Positions 1 to 8,105 are shown, counted from the stretch's first letter. The stretch is DNA of 64,000 nt from an uncultured Spirochaetaceae bacterium (GCA_944392985.1 CALXYL010000001.1:1-64000); one strand, 5' to 3'. Numbers and translations are program-made. Notes: generated from the sequence alone by a model not told the origin.

Positions 1-113
1 TCAAACTGAAGAAGAGAATCGATGACTGCTAATCGCCTAGGACACTAGTTTTGCACCGAAACTTTGAAAGTCAGGTATCATAATTCGCCCATCTGTTCAA
101 GTGGTGGGAAATA

Positions 114-146
114 CTGTAACCTTACAGGGAAGAATGTGTTTATAAT
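114..146 (+). promoter_or_regulatory. Promoter with adjacent inverted repeat
   Basis: TATAAT lies at 141-146. A perfect inverted repeat, CTGTAA-CC-TTACAG (114-127), occupies the -35 region, 13 bases upstream, and could bind a regulator. The leader holds a second short hairpin, GCGCG-ATG-CGCGC (154-166). The -10 match is seen directly; operator function is inference. Confidence 0.45.
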
Positions 147-183
147 ATGGTAAGCGCGATGCGCGCATATACGGAGGAGATAT

Positions 184-1071
184 ATGTCGAGACGTGCACT
201 AGGAGTGTTCCTGATACTGGCCCTGCTTCTAGCCATGCCATCATGCAGCCTTGATGAGCTGACAGATACGCTGGCTAAGATCAATGAGAATGTCCTTGGC
301 GGAAACCCCGAGAACGTGACTGCTGCGAATGAGAAGGTGGAGAATACAACGACGGCAGCGGATGAAACGAATAAAGAGGAGTTCCAGTCCACAGTCAATA
401 CGATTGCAGGTGCGTTGGCTGGAGAAGGGACTACGATTGAGCTTCCTGCGAAAGTCCTTGCCAGCGTCAGCAGTGAGGAAATCAGCAATCTCGCCGGTGC
501 AATCGAGAAAGCTGCCAATGCTGATCCTTCCTATGTTGAGAGCATGAAGGAAGATGCGGCAGTTGAGACTCAGGATGCAACAAGGGGAACCGCTGAGCTT
601 GTTACGACTATTGTCAATCAGCTCACTGAAAGTGGGAGTTCCGATACTGGCATTACGATTCCTGATACTGGCAATGAGGAGCTTAATGCTCTCCTTACGC
701 CGCTTGCTACCGGAATCAATAAGATCACTGGAAAAGGAGGCGACGGCACAACAGAGGAATATGCTCCTACTAAGGCTGATGCAGTCATCCTTCAGATGAC
801 ACAGTCCGTTGTCACAACACTGGCAGAGAGCCTGATGGTTGAAGATGAAAATGGCAATATGACGATTCCAAAGGATGAAAATGGTGATATCCAGCTGCCA
901 GAGAATCCTGCGGATCTTCTGACGGATGAGAATGTCGAGGTCATTGCTTCTGCTCTGCAGACAATCAATACACTTGCGCCTTCCAGTGCCTTTGCAGGCT
1001 TGAATATTGATTATCAGTCATTGCTTGATACCTTCCTGAAGGGCGGCGAGACAACAGGAAACGAAGGCTGA
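184..1071 (+). CDS. Putative lipoprotein, unknown function
   Basis: A 295-residue protein with a lipoprotein signal peptide: basic start (SRR), hydrophobic core at residues 6-18 and lipobox MPSC with the lipidated Cys at 21. AGGAG lies five to six bases before the ATG. The mature chain is acidic, rich in Thr, Asn and Glu, probably mostly helical, and shows no family I recognise. The next gene, an outer-membrane barrel, starts 11 bases downstream, so the two are probably co-transcribed and the lipoprotein may act at the outer membrane with it. That partnership is inferred from position only. Confidence 0.8.
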   Translation: MSRRALGVFLILALLLAMPSCSLDELTDTLAKINENVLGGNPENVTAANEKVENTTTAADETNKEEFQSTVNTIAGALAGEGTTIELPAKVLASVSSEEISNLAGAIEKAANADPSYVESMKEDAAVETQDATRGTAELVTTIVNQLTESGSSDTGITIPDTGNEELNALLTPLATGINKITGKGGDGTTEEYAPTKADAVILQMTQSVVTTLAESLMVEDENGNMTIPKDENGDIQLPENPADLLTDENVEVIASALQTINTLAPSSAFAGLNIDYQSLLDTFLKGGETTGNEG

Positions 1072-1082
1072 GGAGGATGAGG

Positions 1083-2312
1083 ATGAAGAAGATATTTGCA
1101 GTTGCAGCACTTATACTTGTTTCTGGAGCGATGCTCTTCGCGGCGGATCCCGAAGGATCTGCTGTCCAGCCGATCATCCCCTCCGCTGACGGAACATACT
1201 CCGCAATGGTCGAGCCATTCCAGCCTCTGACGGCGCGTGCTCTGGCGATGGGTGGGGCAGGTGTTGCGGTCACAGGACGCAGCGATACGTTCTACATCAA
1301 CCCGGCTTCCCTTGCATCAAGGCGCTTCCAGCTTTCCATCCCATCTGCACAGGTGACGCTCTACCATGTCTATGATCTCCTCGAGACAGGTGTTGTTGAG
1401 GATCTCATCAATGGCGGCGATCCGATGGACAGTGTCGGAGATATCCTTGAATCCATCGATGCCGGAAAGGGCAAGATCGCGGATGTCGATGCCGGGCTCT
1501 CCTTCACAGCCGGTGGCTTCGGCCTTGGTATCAATGCACGCGCATCCGTCCTGACATATGGAAACAATGTCGGAGCTCTCAATGCGAAGGTGATCGGCAA
1601 GGTCAATGCCGCCGCATCCATCGGTTATGGCTACAGGTTCAATCTTCCTGCTGATTTCTCCATTGACCTTGGTGTCATGGTCCGCTTCAACTATCTTGCA
1701 TATACGGAGGCGCTTGGCGCTTCTGAGGTATCTAAAGTGCTTAGCGAGAGCGGAGATCCGATGGAGCTTCTCAATGGCACCCCGATCATGGCAGGTTACT
1801 CGATTCCTGTCGATGTAGGTCTCAACATCAACATGCCAGCAGGCTTCTCCCTCGGTGCTGTGGCAAGGAACCTCAACGGAAAGTACCATATGACAGCGTA
1901 TGAGAGTTATGAGGGACTTCTTGATAACCCGTTCGGCGGTCCTGATGCCACATCATTCACCTTCGACAGCGACTGGTCTCTCGATGCCGGTATAGGCTGG
2001 TCTGCTAACACATGGTACCTCAGCCCGACGCTTGCTGTGGATGTCCGCGATATCATCGGGCTTTCCAGGATCGATGATGTTGATTTCCGCGACTTCATGT
2101 ACCATCTCAATGTCGGTGCTGAGCTCAGGCTTCTCAGCTTCCTCGATCTCCGTGGCGGTCTCAATCAGGGCTACTGGACACTTGGTGTCGGCCTTGATCT
2201 CTGGGCAGTCAAGGTGGATGTTTCCTACTTCCATCAGGAGTTCGGCGTAGCTGTTGGAGACAACGGTCTCGATGGCCTGACTGTAAGGGTCAACATCGGA
2301 TTCGACAGGTGA
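1083..2312 (+). CDS. Outer-membrane beta-barrel protein, FadL/PorV-like (UPF0164 type)
   Basis: A 409-residue protein. I chose ATG 1083 over ATG 1077 because AGGAGG (1071-1076) is correctly spaced only for the second one. A signal peptide ends near LFAADP. The mature N-terminus reads ARALAMGGAGVAV, then FYINPASLA, the signature of FadL/PorV-like barrels and of the treponemal UPF0164 family, where this segment forms a plug. The rest alternates Gly and aromatic residues in amphipathic strands and ends in ...VRVNIGFDR, a typical last beta strand. The likely role is passage of hydrophobic or small solutes across the outer membrane; the substrate cannot be read from sequence. It follows a lipoprotein gene in the same operon. 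Confidence 0.8.
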   Translation: MKKIFAVAALILVSGAMLFAADPEGSAVQPIIPSADGTYSAMVEPFQPLTARALAMGGAGVAVTGRSDTFYINPASLASRRFQLSIPSAQVTLYHVYDLLETGVVEDLINGGDPMDSVGDILESIDAGKGKIADVDAGLSFTAGGFGLGINARASVLTYGNNVGALNAKVIGKVNAAASIGYGYRFNLPADFSIDLGVMVRFNYLAYTEALGASEVSKVLSESGDPMELLNGTPIMAGYSIPVDVGLNINMPAGFSLGAVARNLNGKYHMTAYESYEGLLDNPFGGPDATSFTFDSDWSLDAGIGWSANTWYLSPTLAVDVRDIIGLSRIDDVDFRDFMYHLNVGAELRLLSFLDLRGGLNQGYWTLGVGLDLWAVKVDVSYFHQEFGVAVGDNGLDGLTVRVNIGFDR

Positions 2313-2322
2313 TTACGATCAC

Positions 2323-3570
2323 CTACTGTTCAAGCCCTCTCTTCGGAGAGGGTTTTGCTTTCATGTCGATCAGGAACCCTATGCATGATGCGGCTGCAGT
2401 GGGGATGATCCAGAGGTTGCTTCTTCCCGTGATGATACCAATGACAGAGAACACGAGGGAGGCTGAGATGCCGAGGATGAAGGCGTACCTCAGCTTCCTC
2501 GATCTTTCAGTAAGCGCGAGGATGACCATCGTTATGGCGGCAGGGTAGAGTACCTCGAGAACCGGGGACGAGATGCGGATGATTGCCTCCAGTCCAGCAT
2601 TCGCCGTGATGGCAGAAACGGAAGCAAAGAGCATGATCCACCATTTGCTCTGTATCCTTGGAACAAGATGCGAGAAGTATTCTCCGCATGAGGACAGGAG
2701 CCCTACTGATGTGTTGAAGCATGCAAGGAAGAAGATCATGGCGATGAGGATCCTTCCTCCCGCAGGAAATACTGAGGATGCCGCTGCAGAGAGGATATCT
2801 GCGCCTGTGGATGGGGCGGATACTATCGCATGGGATCTGTATCCGATAATAGCAAGTGCGGAGTAGATGAGAAGGAGGAGGATACCGCCACCGATTGATG
2901 CGATGATCCCTTCCTTCCTGGTATTGTTTTCCCCGAGATTGCGGATGTTCAGCGCGAGGATGGATCCAAACGCAAGGGCAGCTATGGCATCCATCGTCTG
3001 ATAGCCTTCTACGAATCCCTCAGGGAAGGGTCTTGATGCATATTGCTGGGCGGAAGGTGGTGTCTCAGCGCTTCCGACAAGGAAAGAGCCGGCAAAGAGA
3101 GCGGCAATGAGGAGCACGAGTATGGGGGAGAGTATCCTGCCAAGCCTGGATGATAGCTTCTCAGGGCGGAGCGCGATGATTGCGGCAGCAAGGAAGAAGA
3201 GGATTGAATAAAGAAGCTGCCATGCTGGGGATGAAAGCGATGCTGCGGCCTTCACCATCTCATAGCTCGTGCTCGCTGTACGTGGTATTGCCAGACATGG
3301 GCCGATCGCGAGGTAGATCGCAGTTGAGAATATCCGGCTGAAAGTCGGATGGAAGCGCGAGGCGAGGCTGTCGAGGGAACCCATCCTCCCTATTGCGATG
3401 AGCGACAGCACCGGAAGCCCGATGGAAGAGAGTGCAAAGCCTGCGAAAGCGGGAATGACAGCAGTCCCAGAGCTGTAGGCGAGGAAAACCGGGAAGATGA
3501 GGTTTCCCGCTCCGAAGAACATTGCAAAGACGGTAAAGCTCATTATCGTGCGGTCTCTTGTGTTAAGCAT
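2323..3570 (-). CDS. brnQ: Branched-chain amino acid:cation symporter, BrnQ family
   Basis: A 415-residue integral membrane protein with about 12 hydrophobic helices. The opening FAMFFGAGNLIFPVFL, the later GxxxGLPVLS and the GRSNLWIIP stretch are typical of LIVCS (BrnQ/LivJ) carriers, which import Leu, Ile and Val with Na+ or H+. Length is close to the family norm of about 430. The gene stands alone, facing argG's terminator region. The ATG has no Shine-Dalgarno sequence; an extended -10 box (TGcTATGAT) sits six bases upstream, so the message is probably leaderless. The last codons overlap the terminator of the opposite transcript. Confidence 0.9.
   Translation of the reverse strand: MLNTRDRTIMSFTVFAMFFGAGNLIFPVFLAYSSGTAVIPAFAGFALSSIGLPVLSLIAIGRMGSLDSLASRFHPTFSRIFSTAIYLAIGPCLAIPRTASTSYEMVKAAASLSSPAWQLLYSILFFLAAAIIALRPEKLSSRLGRILSPILVLLIAALFAGSFLVGSAETPPSAQQYASRPFPEGFVEGYQTMDAIAALAFGSILALNIRNLGENNTRKEGIIASIGGGILLLLIYSALAIIGYRSHAIVSAPSTGADILSAAASSVFPAGGRILIAMIFFLACFNTSVGLLSSCGEYFSHLVPRIQSKWWIMLFASVSAITANAGLEAIIRISSPVLEVLYPAAITMVILALTERSRKLRYAFILGISASLVFSVIGIITGRSNLWIIPTAAASCIGFLIDMKAKPSPKRGLEQ
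2335..2356 (+). terminator. Rho-independent terminator inside the brnQ 3' end
   Basis: CCCTCTC-TTCG-GAGAGGG followed by TTTT. A perfect 7-bp stem with a UUCG loop ends the plus-strand lipoprotein/barrel transcript. It lies within the last codons of the convergent brnQ gene. Confidence 0.8.
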
Positions 3571-3576
3571 GTTATT

Positions 3577-3587
3577 ATCATAGCACA
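3577..3587 (-). promoter_or_regulatory. brnQ extended -10 promoter, leaderless geometry
   Basis: Read on the minus strand: TGTGC-TATGAT, six bases, then the brnQ ATG. The predicted transcription start coincides with the start codon. Confidence 0.55.
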
Positions 3588-3610
3588 GCGAAGATGATAG
3601 TATTCACTGT

Positions 3611-3739
3611 ATGGATGATGGGAAGGAAGTGAAGGACAATGGGGATGATTCGGAGATAATCTACGGCTCCTGGTCCCCTGATGATGGAGTGGTTCTTGAA
3701 TGGATGGGGAGGGCGGAAGGTCTCAGCGATGAGCAATGA
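3611..3739 (+). CDS. Possible small acidic protein (42 aa)
   Basis: An open frame of 42 codons lies alone between brnQ (divergent) and the argG terminator. The product is acidic (many Asp and Glu), carries two Trp and shows no signal peptide, membrane segment or family I recognise. No convincing ribosome-binding site precedes the ATG. It may be a real small protein or chance; the only support is that it fills most of a 236-base gap. Confidence 0.2.
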   Translation: MDDGKEVKDNGDDSEIIYGSWSPDDGVVLEWMGRAEGLSDEQ

Positions 3740-3753
3740 GCCAGATTCCCTGC

Positions 3754-3784
3754 AAAAGGGAAGAGGGCCCTTCTGAGGCCCTCT
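3754..3784 (-). terminator. argG terminator
   Basis: On the minus strand, AGAGGGCC and GGCCCTCT form a perfect 8-bp stem around a 7-base loop, followed after a few bases by CCTTTTG. It lies 23 bases past the argG stop codon. Confidence 0.7.
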
Positions 3785-3806
3785 CCTGGATATCCTTGCT
3801 GGCTTC

Positions 3807-5039
3807 TCAGCCGTCGATGCCCTTTGCTTCCCTGATGGAAGAAGCCATCAGGCGGATTGCATTGATGTTGATGAATCCCTTGCAGTCAATCGGGTGGTAG
3901 CCGCCCGCCTTGTCCATTGAACCAAGATCCTCATTGTAGAGTGAGCAGTTCGATGAGATACCGGCGTTGATGACATTGCCCTTGTAAAGAGCGACAGTCG
4001 CTGTTCCCGTGACGAACTTCTGGCTCTCATCGAAGAGCGCTGTGAGCATGTTGAACTCCGGTGCACCCCAGTAGCCGTTGTAGATGAGCTCTGCGTACTT
4101 CGGAGAGAGCATATCCCTGAGATGCATCGCCTCCTTGTCCATCGTGAGGCCCTCAAGGTTATGATGCGCCTTCCAGAGGATCTCGCAGCCCGGAGTCTCA
4201 TAAACGCCTCTGCTCTTGATTCCGATGAATCTGTTCTCGACCATATCGACGCGCCCGATTGCGTTATCATGGCCCATCTTGTTGAGGTAGAGGATCATCT
4301 CGACAGGATCGGTGACAACCGTGCCATCTCCCTCGTTCTTCACGCTGAGAGGGATTCCATCCTTGAATGTGAATGTGAGGACAGTTTCCTTGTCAGCGGC
4401 CTTCTCAGGGGAGAGCGAGAGCGAGTAGACATCCTCAGGGCACCTCTTCGATGGATCCTCGAGTATTCCAGCCTCGTGGGAGATATGGATGAGGTTCTCA
4501 TCCTCGCTGTATGGCTTCTTTGTTGTTGCCTTGACAGGAATCCCGTTGTCCTCAGCATACTTGAGCATATCACTCCTGCCTTCGAACTGGGAAAGCCATT
4601 CCTCATCCTTCCATGGGCTGATGATCTTCACATCCGGCATGTTCATGTAGTAGCCGAACTCGAACCTTACCTGGTCGTTGCCCTTGCCCGTTGCGCCATG
4701 GGCGACATACTTCGTGCCTTCCTTCTTCGCGATCTCGATGTGCCTCTTCGCGATGATCGGCCTGGCAAGGGATGTGCCGAGCATGTATGTGCCCTCATAG
4801 ATCGTGTTCGCCTTGAGAGCGGGGAAGATGTAATCTGTGACAAGAGGCTTCTTCAGATCCTCGATGTACACCTTGCTCGCGCCGGTTGCATAGGCTTTCT
4901 CCTCAACAGCCTTGAAGTCCTCCTTCTGTCCGACATCGGCGACATACGCGATGACATCAAAGCCCTTGTTGGCAAGCCACTTGAGAATGACTGAGGTATC
5001 CAGTCCGCCAGAATATGCAAGAATGACCTTATCTTTCAT
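3807..5039 (-). CDS. argG: Argininosuccinate synthase
   Basis: A 410-residue enzyme that joins citrulline and aspartate, with ATP to AMP, to make argininosuccinate in arginine synthesis. The N-terminal PP-loop AYSGGLDTS (residues 8-16) binds ATP. Downstream hallmarks include [13 protein letters not shown], which contacts substrates, and later [13 protein letters not shown]-like and [12 protein letters not shown] segments. Length is normal (about 400). It is a single gene here, with no other arg genes nearby. Its own promoter and a Shine-Dalgarno sequence (AGGAG) lie just upstream, and imperfect repeats around that promoter look like an operator. A candidate structured RNA with its own terminator lies farther upstream on the same strand. 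Confidence 0.97.
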   Translation of the reverse strand: MKDKVILAYSGGLDTSVILKWLANKGFDVIAYVADVGQKEDFKAVEEKAYATGASKVYIEDLKKPLVTDYIFPALKANTIYEGTYMLGTSLARPIIAKRHIEIAKKEGTKYVAHGATGKGNDQVRFEFGYYMNMPDVKIISPWKDEEWLSQFEGRSDMLKYAEDNGIPVKATTKKPYSEDENLIHISHEAGILEDPSKRCPEDVYSLSLSPEKAADKETVLTFTFKDGIPLSVKNEGDGTVVTDPVEMILYLNKMGHDNAIGRVDMVENRFIGIKSRGVYETPGCEILWKAHHNLEGLTMDKEAMHLRDMLSPKYAELIYNGYWGAPEFNMLTALFDESQKFVTGTATVALYKGNVINAGISSNCSLYNEDLGSMDKAGGYHPIDCKGFININAIRLMASSIREAKGIDG

Positions 5040-5064
5040 TTTCAGTTATCTCCTGATGGCTGTT

Positions 5065-5092
5065 ATTATGCATATTGATAGAATTTAATCAA
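5065..5092 (-). promoter_or_regulatory. argG promoter
   Basis: Minus strand: TTGATT (5092-5087), 16-base spacer, CATAAT (5070-5065). The leader then carries AGGAG before the argG ATG. The spacer is almost exactly one copy of the repeat TGCATATT-N4-GAATTT described separately. Confidence 0.55.
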
Positions 5093-5158
5093 GAGATTTA
5101 TGTATATTTATTCAAAAAATTGAAGTTATTCGTATATTTCTGCATATTATATGAATTT
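5069..5158. repeat. Pair of imperfect operator-like repeats upstream of argG
   Basis: TGCATATT-N4-GAATTT occurs at 5069-5086, between the argG -10 and -35 boxes, and again at 5141-5158 (14 of 18 bases identical). Between them lies the inverted repeat TTCAA-AAAA-TTGAA (5111-5124). The AT-rich half-sites recall ArgR boxes, but their order differs from the E. coli consensus, so the regulator is not identified. Confidence 0.35.
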
Positions 5159-5174
5159 GCAGATATCGAGGCCG

Positions 5175-5285
5175 AAAAAATGTCCCCAGCGGCTCTGCCC
5201 ACTGGGGATTCGCGCCTGGGACTTTCTCCCCGACGTCTATGGCAGTCCCTCTTTAGGCAACCTGGCTGCCGCCATTTAAGCCACT
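5175..5285 (-). ncRNA. Candidate structured RNA of about 110 nt, upstream of argG
   Basis: A GC-rich island lies in AT-rich intergenic DNA. Read on the minus strand it has: a promoter (next entry); a helix GCCT/AGGC followed by GGGACT/AGTCCC (pairing 5255-5258 with 5214-5217, and 5244-5249 with 5218-5223) enclosing a 20-base loop; and a terminator in which CTGGGGA/TCCCCAG (5208-5202 with 5189-5183), with inner stem GGC/GCC, is followed by ACA and six U. The terminator ends 136 bases before argG, so this may be a free small RNA or a cis-acting leader. I cannot match it to a known riboswitch, 6S, SRP, tmRNA or RNase P consensus. Confidence 0.5.
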
Positions 5286-5291
5286 GACTAT

Positions 5292-5320
5292 TAAATAACA
5301 TGGCTCAACGTATTTGTAAA
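5292..5320 (-). promoter_or_regulatory. Promoter of the candidate RNA
   Basis: Minus strand: TTTACA (5320-5315), 17-base spacer, TATTTA (5297-5292). The predicted start is near 5285, just ahead of the structured segment. From 5321 to the promoter at 5399 I see nothing further. Confidence 0.45.
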
Positions 5321-5398
5321 TATGGTTTTTGTAAGAAATACCATCAAAGTTATATTGTTTCAATGCATCCAGGATTGTGTGTTTTACGCCTGATGCGG

Positions 5399-5427
5399 TT
5401 GCAAATGCTCATCTGATTGCGTACATT
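5399..5427 (+). promoter_or_regulatory. Promoter of the membrane protein/rnhA operon, leaderless geometry
   Basis: TTGCAA (5399-5404), 17-base spacer, TACATT (5422-5427), then seven bases to ATG 5435. There is no Shine-Dalgarno sequence. The geometry argues against the upstream in-frame TTG at 5417, which lies inside the spacer. Confidence 0.45.
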
Positions 5428-5434
5428 TCCTAAT

Positions 5435-6211
5435 ATGATTGGTTTCTTCATCAAAAAGGCGTTCTTCGATGGCTGGGACAACCTCATTGGTCTTGTCCTG
5501 TTCAATATAGGGTATATCGCTGCGGCTTTCATCGCGTTCTATCTTGCCGCATCCGTGGGGCAGATCAACGGGCTTGCAGGCTGGGGTGTCATCATTCTCG
5601 CTCTTCTCGTGCTCTCTATTCTCATGGGGGGAACGGCGGCGACAGCACATAGCTATTCTGATTACAGAAGGGAAGGCTGGGCGGAATTCCGCCAGGGCAT
5701 AAAGAGGAACATCAGGCATTCACTGCTGTACTTCCTCATCATCTTCCTCATGGTTGCCAATCTCGTGCTCATCATCCCGTTCTACGCCAGCTTCGGCAAT
5801 ATGTTCGGGACAGTGCTTTCAGTTGTGATGATCTGGGTTGAGGTGATCCTCTTCCTCGCACTGCCATACTATTTCCCGCTGATGAACCTGCTGCCGGCAG
5901 ACAGGCCGCTTAAGACATTCAGGAAATGCTTCCTCATCCTTGGCGGGAATATGGGCTTCTCGATCTTCTTCCTTGTCTACCGCATCATCTGCCTTGCCAT
6001 CTCCGTATTCACGCTTGGAATCGTGCCGGGAATGACGGGAATGCAGCTTGCCTCGCAGGATGCCATGAAGCTGCTGATGTTCAAATATGATTACCTTGAG
6101 GAGAATCCTGATGCCGATCAGAAGCATCTGTCCTGGGATGACATTCTCTATGATGAGAAGGAGAAGGTCGGGCCGAGGTCTCTGAAGTCGATGATCTTCC
6201 CATGGAAATGA
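5435..6211 (+). CDS. Integral membrane protein, unknown function
   Basis: A 258-residue protein with about six hydrophobic segments, a short basic loop after the third (RNIRH) and a charged C-terminal tail of about 40 residues (...DDILYDEKEKV...) likely on the cytoplasmic side. The first segment (FFIKKAFFDGWDNLIGL) recalls DUF624/YesL-like proteins, but similarity is too weak to name it. The start at 5435 is supported by promoter geometry. It begins a compact four-gene operon with a CYTH protein, a parvulin and RNase HI; the following gene starts three bases after its stop. No transport or catalytic motif is visible. Confidence 0.75.
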   Translation: MIGFFIKKAFFDGWDNLIGLVLFNIGYIAAAFIAFYLAASVGQINGLAGWGVIILALLVLSILMGGTAATAHSYSDYRREGWAEFRQGIKRNIRHSLLYFLIIFLMVANLVLIIPFYASFGNMFGTVLSVVMIWVEVILFLALPYYFPLMNLLPADRPLKTFRKCFLILGGNMGFSIFFLVYRIICLAISVFTLGIVPGMTGMQLASQDAMKLLMFKYDYLEENPDADQKHLSWDDILYDEKEKVGPRSLKSMIFPWK

Positions 6212-6214
6212 TCT

Positions 6215-6778
6215 ATGCGTGAGATTGAGATCAAGGCTCATGCTTCAGATCCGGAGCGGGTGAAGGCATTCTTCACATCCCGCTTCGGGGAAGGAAGGAG
6301 CGTTCACAAGCATGATCACTATTTCCGCCGTCCCGGGGAGAGCATACAGGCTTTCAGGATGAGGGAATACGGCGGGATCACGGAATTCACGGCGAAGAGG
6401 ACGAGGAAAGGCCCCGATGGCGAGGGCAATGAGGAGTATGAGTTCCGCTCATTTCCAGATCAGTCCGATGCGGCCATCGCTTTTTTCCATGCGCTTGGCT
6501 ATGAGGATTTCTTCATAAAGAGGAAGGATGGCTGGGAGTGGATGGATGGCAGTGCCCATATTGAGCTTCTGTCTGTCAACACCCTTGGCTTCTTCCTTGA
6601 GATCGAGGTGCTTCTCCCGTTTGATTCATCATCGGATGAGGAGAAGGAAGCAAGGAAACATATCCTTTCACTGCTTGATGAGGCAGGATTGGAAAAGAGT
6701 GATATTGAGAACCGGTCTTACCGGGAGATGATACTGGAGGCGGAAGGTGGAATTCAGGGCAAGCCATATACTTGTTAA
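6215..6778 (+). CDS. CYTH-domain phosphatase/cyclase (CyaB/ThTPase family)
   Basis: A 187-residue protein opening with EIEIK (residues 3-7), the ExExK signature of the CYTH fold, a tunnel that binds triphosphates with divalent metal. Charged strands follow in the usual order: YFRR, FRMREYG, EFTAKR, EEYEF and a C-terminal FLEIEVLLP. CYTH members include class IV adenylate cyclase, thiamine triphosphatase and inorganic triphosphatase; which reaction applies here is not decidable from sequence, and tripolyphosphatase activity is the safest expectation. Its last 32 bases overlap the parvulin gene in another frame, so translation is probably coupled. Confidence 0.85.
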   Translation: MREIEIKAHASDPERVKAFFTSRFGEGRSVHKHDHYFRRPGESIQAFRMREYGGITEFTAKRTRKGPDGEGNEEYEFRSFPDQSDAAIAFFHALGYEDFFIKRKDGWEWMDGSAHIELLSVNTLGFFLEIEVLLPFDSSSDEEKEARKHILSLLDEAGLEKSDIENRSYREMILEAEGGIQGKPYTC

Positions 6779-7025
6779 GGATCAGGCGACAGCGCTCAGA
6801 CTGTATGAAAGGGTGAGGAAAGGAGAGAGCTTCGAGTCCCTTGCCAGGCAGTATTCCACATGCCCGTCCAAGGCAAAGGGCGGTGATCTTGGATGGTTCT
6901 CGGAGGGGCAGATGGTGCGCCCATTCGAGGATGCGGTGAGGAAGATGGGTACCGGCACGGTCTCAAAGCCAGTCAGGACGCAGTTCGGTTTTCACATCAT
7001 AAAGAAAACAGGGGTGCGCGGTTGA
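6747..7025 (+). CDS. Parvulin-type peptidyl-prolyl isomerase
   Basis: A 92-residue single-domain parvulin. It starts at GTG 6747 behind GGCGGAAG, overlapping the CYTH gene by 32 bases. Family marks are ASHILVKDQ at the N-terminus, the central ARQYSTCPSKAKGGDLGWF with the catalytic Cys/Asp environment, GQMVRPFEDAV, and the C-terminal TQFGFHIIKKT. There is no signal peptide, so it acts in the cytoplasm like E. coli PpiC, speeding cis/trans isomerisation of X-Pro bonds. Its stop overlaps the TTG start of rnhA. Confidence 0.92.
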   Translation: MEFRASHILVKDQATALRLYERVRKGESFESLARQYSTCPSKAKGGDLGWFSEGQMVRPFEDAVRKMGTGTVSKPVRTQFGFHIIKKTGVRG

Positions 7026-7465
7026 AGAAGGTCGATATCTTCACGGATGGTGCTTGCTCAGGCAATCCCGGTCCAGGCGGCTGGGGGGCGATCCTGCGCT
7101 TTGGCAATGTTGAGAAGGAGGTATCTGGAGGGGAGGCATCGACCACGAACAACCGCATGGAGCTTATGGCTGCGATTGAATCGCTTTCCCTCCTGAAGGA
7201 ACCATGCGCAGTCGATCTTTACTCCGATTCAAAATACCTTGTTGATTCAGTAACGAAAGGCTGGCTCATGTCCTGGGAGAAGGCTGGCTTCATCCGCCGT
7301 GGAAAGGCTGTTCCGAATACCGATCTATGGAAGAGGCTCCTGGTGCTGATCAGGACGCATCATGTGGATTTCATCTGGGTGAAGGGACATGCGGACAATC
7401 CTTACAACAACCGCTGTGATGAGATGGCTGTCAAGGAATGGAAGAGGATCAAAGCGGAAGGCTGA
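7022..7465 (+). CDS. rnhA: Ribonuclease HI
   Basis: A 147-residue enzyme that cuts RNA in RNA:DNA hybrids. I place the start at TTG 7022, overlapping the parvulin stop (TTGA), because the RNase H fold begins at once (KKVDIFTDGACSGNPGPGGWG) and the length then matches the family (about 150). The catalytic carboxylates are visible: D9 (TDG), E47 (NRMEL), D69 (YSDS) and D133 (RCDEMA), with the catalytic His in KGHADN (H123). It is the last gene of its operon and its end overlaps the convergent TPR lipoprotein by 17 bases. Confidence 0.95.
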   Translation: MKKVDIFTDGACSGNPGPGGWGAILRFGNVEKEVSGGEASTTNNRMELMAAIESLSLLKEPCAVDLYSDSKYLVDSVTKGWLMSWEKAGFIRRGKAVPNTDLWKRLLVLIRTHHVDFIWVKGHADNPYNNRCDEMAVKEWKRIKAEG

Positions 7466-8105
7466 ACCTGCCATCAAGCACATCGAGGATATCGAAGAGG
7501 ACCGGCGGCTCTGTCCAGAGCCGTCTTTCTTCCTCCTTCTGCGTCTCTTCCTGCGGTACGATAGCGCTGAGGAAAGGGCTGTATTCCCTCAGAAGTCTGA
7601 GGGCTGCGGTGTTTCCTGGATTCCGGAGAAGCATTTCCATTGCAGTCTCCTTTGCCGCTTCCTCTCGGCCTGCAGCAACGTAGTATTCCAGGAGCATTGT
7701 CCTTATATCCTCATTGCCCGGATCGAAGGCAAGTATGTCCTCAAGAGCCTTCCCATAGCTGTAGTACCTGTGTGATTCCCTCAATGCGTATGCCCTGAGA
7801 TACATGAACCTCAGATACTCAGGGAATGCTTCAAGCGCCTTCTCCGCAGTCTGGATAGCGCTGTCATAGTCACCGGCTTCAAGATATGAGTATGCCAGAT
7901 TGTAATAAAGGGATGGGGACTCGACATTCTCAAGCCCCTCTTCATAGACAGCCGCGGCATCAAGAGCGCTGAGTCTGTATCCTTCCTGGATATATGGCCT
8001 GCTGAGCTCTTCCAGGCTTTCCGTGACGCAGGATGAAAGGAAGAGAAGGGCAGATGCGATTGCTGCCGCTGCACAATATGCTTTCCTCCTCATTCTCCGT
8101 TCCAT
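7449..8105 (-). CDS. TPR-containing lipoprotein
   Basis: A 218-residue lipoprotein: basic N-terminus, hydrophobic stretch AAAAIASALLFL, lipobox LSSC (Cys 26; Cys 22 if translation starts at the internal ATG at 8093). The mature part carries about four tetratricopeptide-like helical pairs, for example YYNLAYSYLEAGDYDSAIQTAEKA written in family style as A..Y...GDY..A....KAL, and later AFPEYLRFMYLRAYA and FDPGNEDIRTMLLEYY. Such proteins usually scaffold envelope complexes in the periplasm. It is monocistronic, convergent with rnhA. TTGGAC-18-TAACAT (8144-8115) ends nine bases before the ATG, and neither ATG has a good Shine-Dalgarno sequence. Confidence 0.85.
   Translation of the reverse strand: MERRMRRKAYCAAAAIASALLFLSSCVTESLEELSRPYIQEGYRLSALDAAAVYEEGLENVESPSLYYNLAYSYLEAGDYDSAIQTAEKALEAFPEYLRFMYLRAYALRESHRYYSYGKALEDILAFDPGNEDIRTMLLEYYVAAGREEAAKETAMEMLLRNPGNTAALRLLREYSPFLSAIVPQEETQKEEERRLWTEPPVLFDILDVLDGRFSLPL

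Noticed and set aside
3-32. Possible C-terminal tail of an upstream gene (KLKKRIDDC then stop) at the left edge
   Set aside because: Only nine codons are visible and two other frames also stop nearby; there is no way to show that it is coding.
4122-4994. A 290-codon open frame on the plus strand opposite argG
   Set aside because: It lies wholly antisense to an unmistakable argG and has no recognisable domain. Long antisense frames are common here because of the codon bias.
5098-5301. Arg-rich 67-codon frame upstream of argG that could be an arginine leader peptide
   Set aside because: There is no ribosome-binding site, and the same bases form well-paired helices and a terminator, which better explains the composition.
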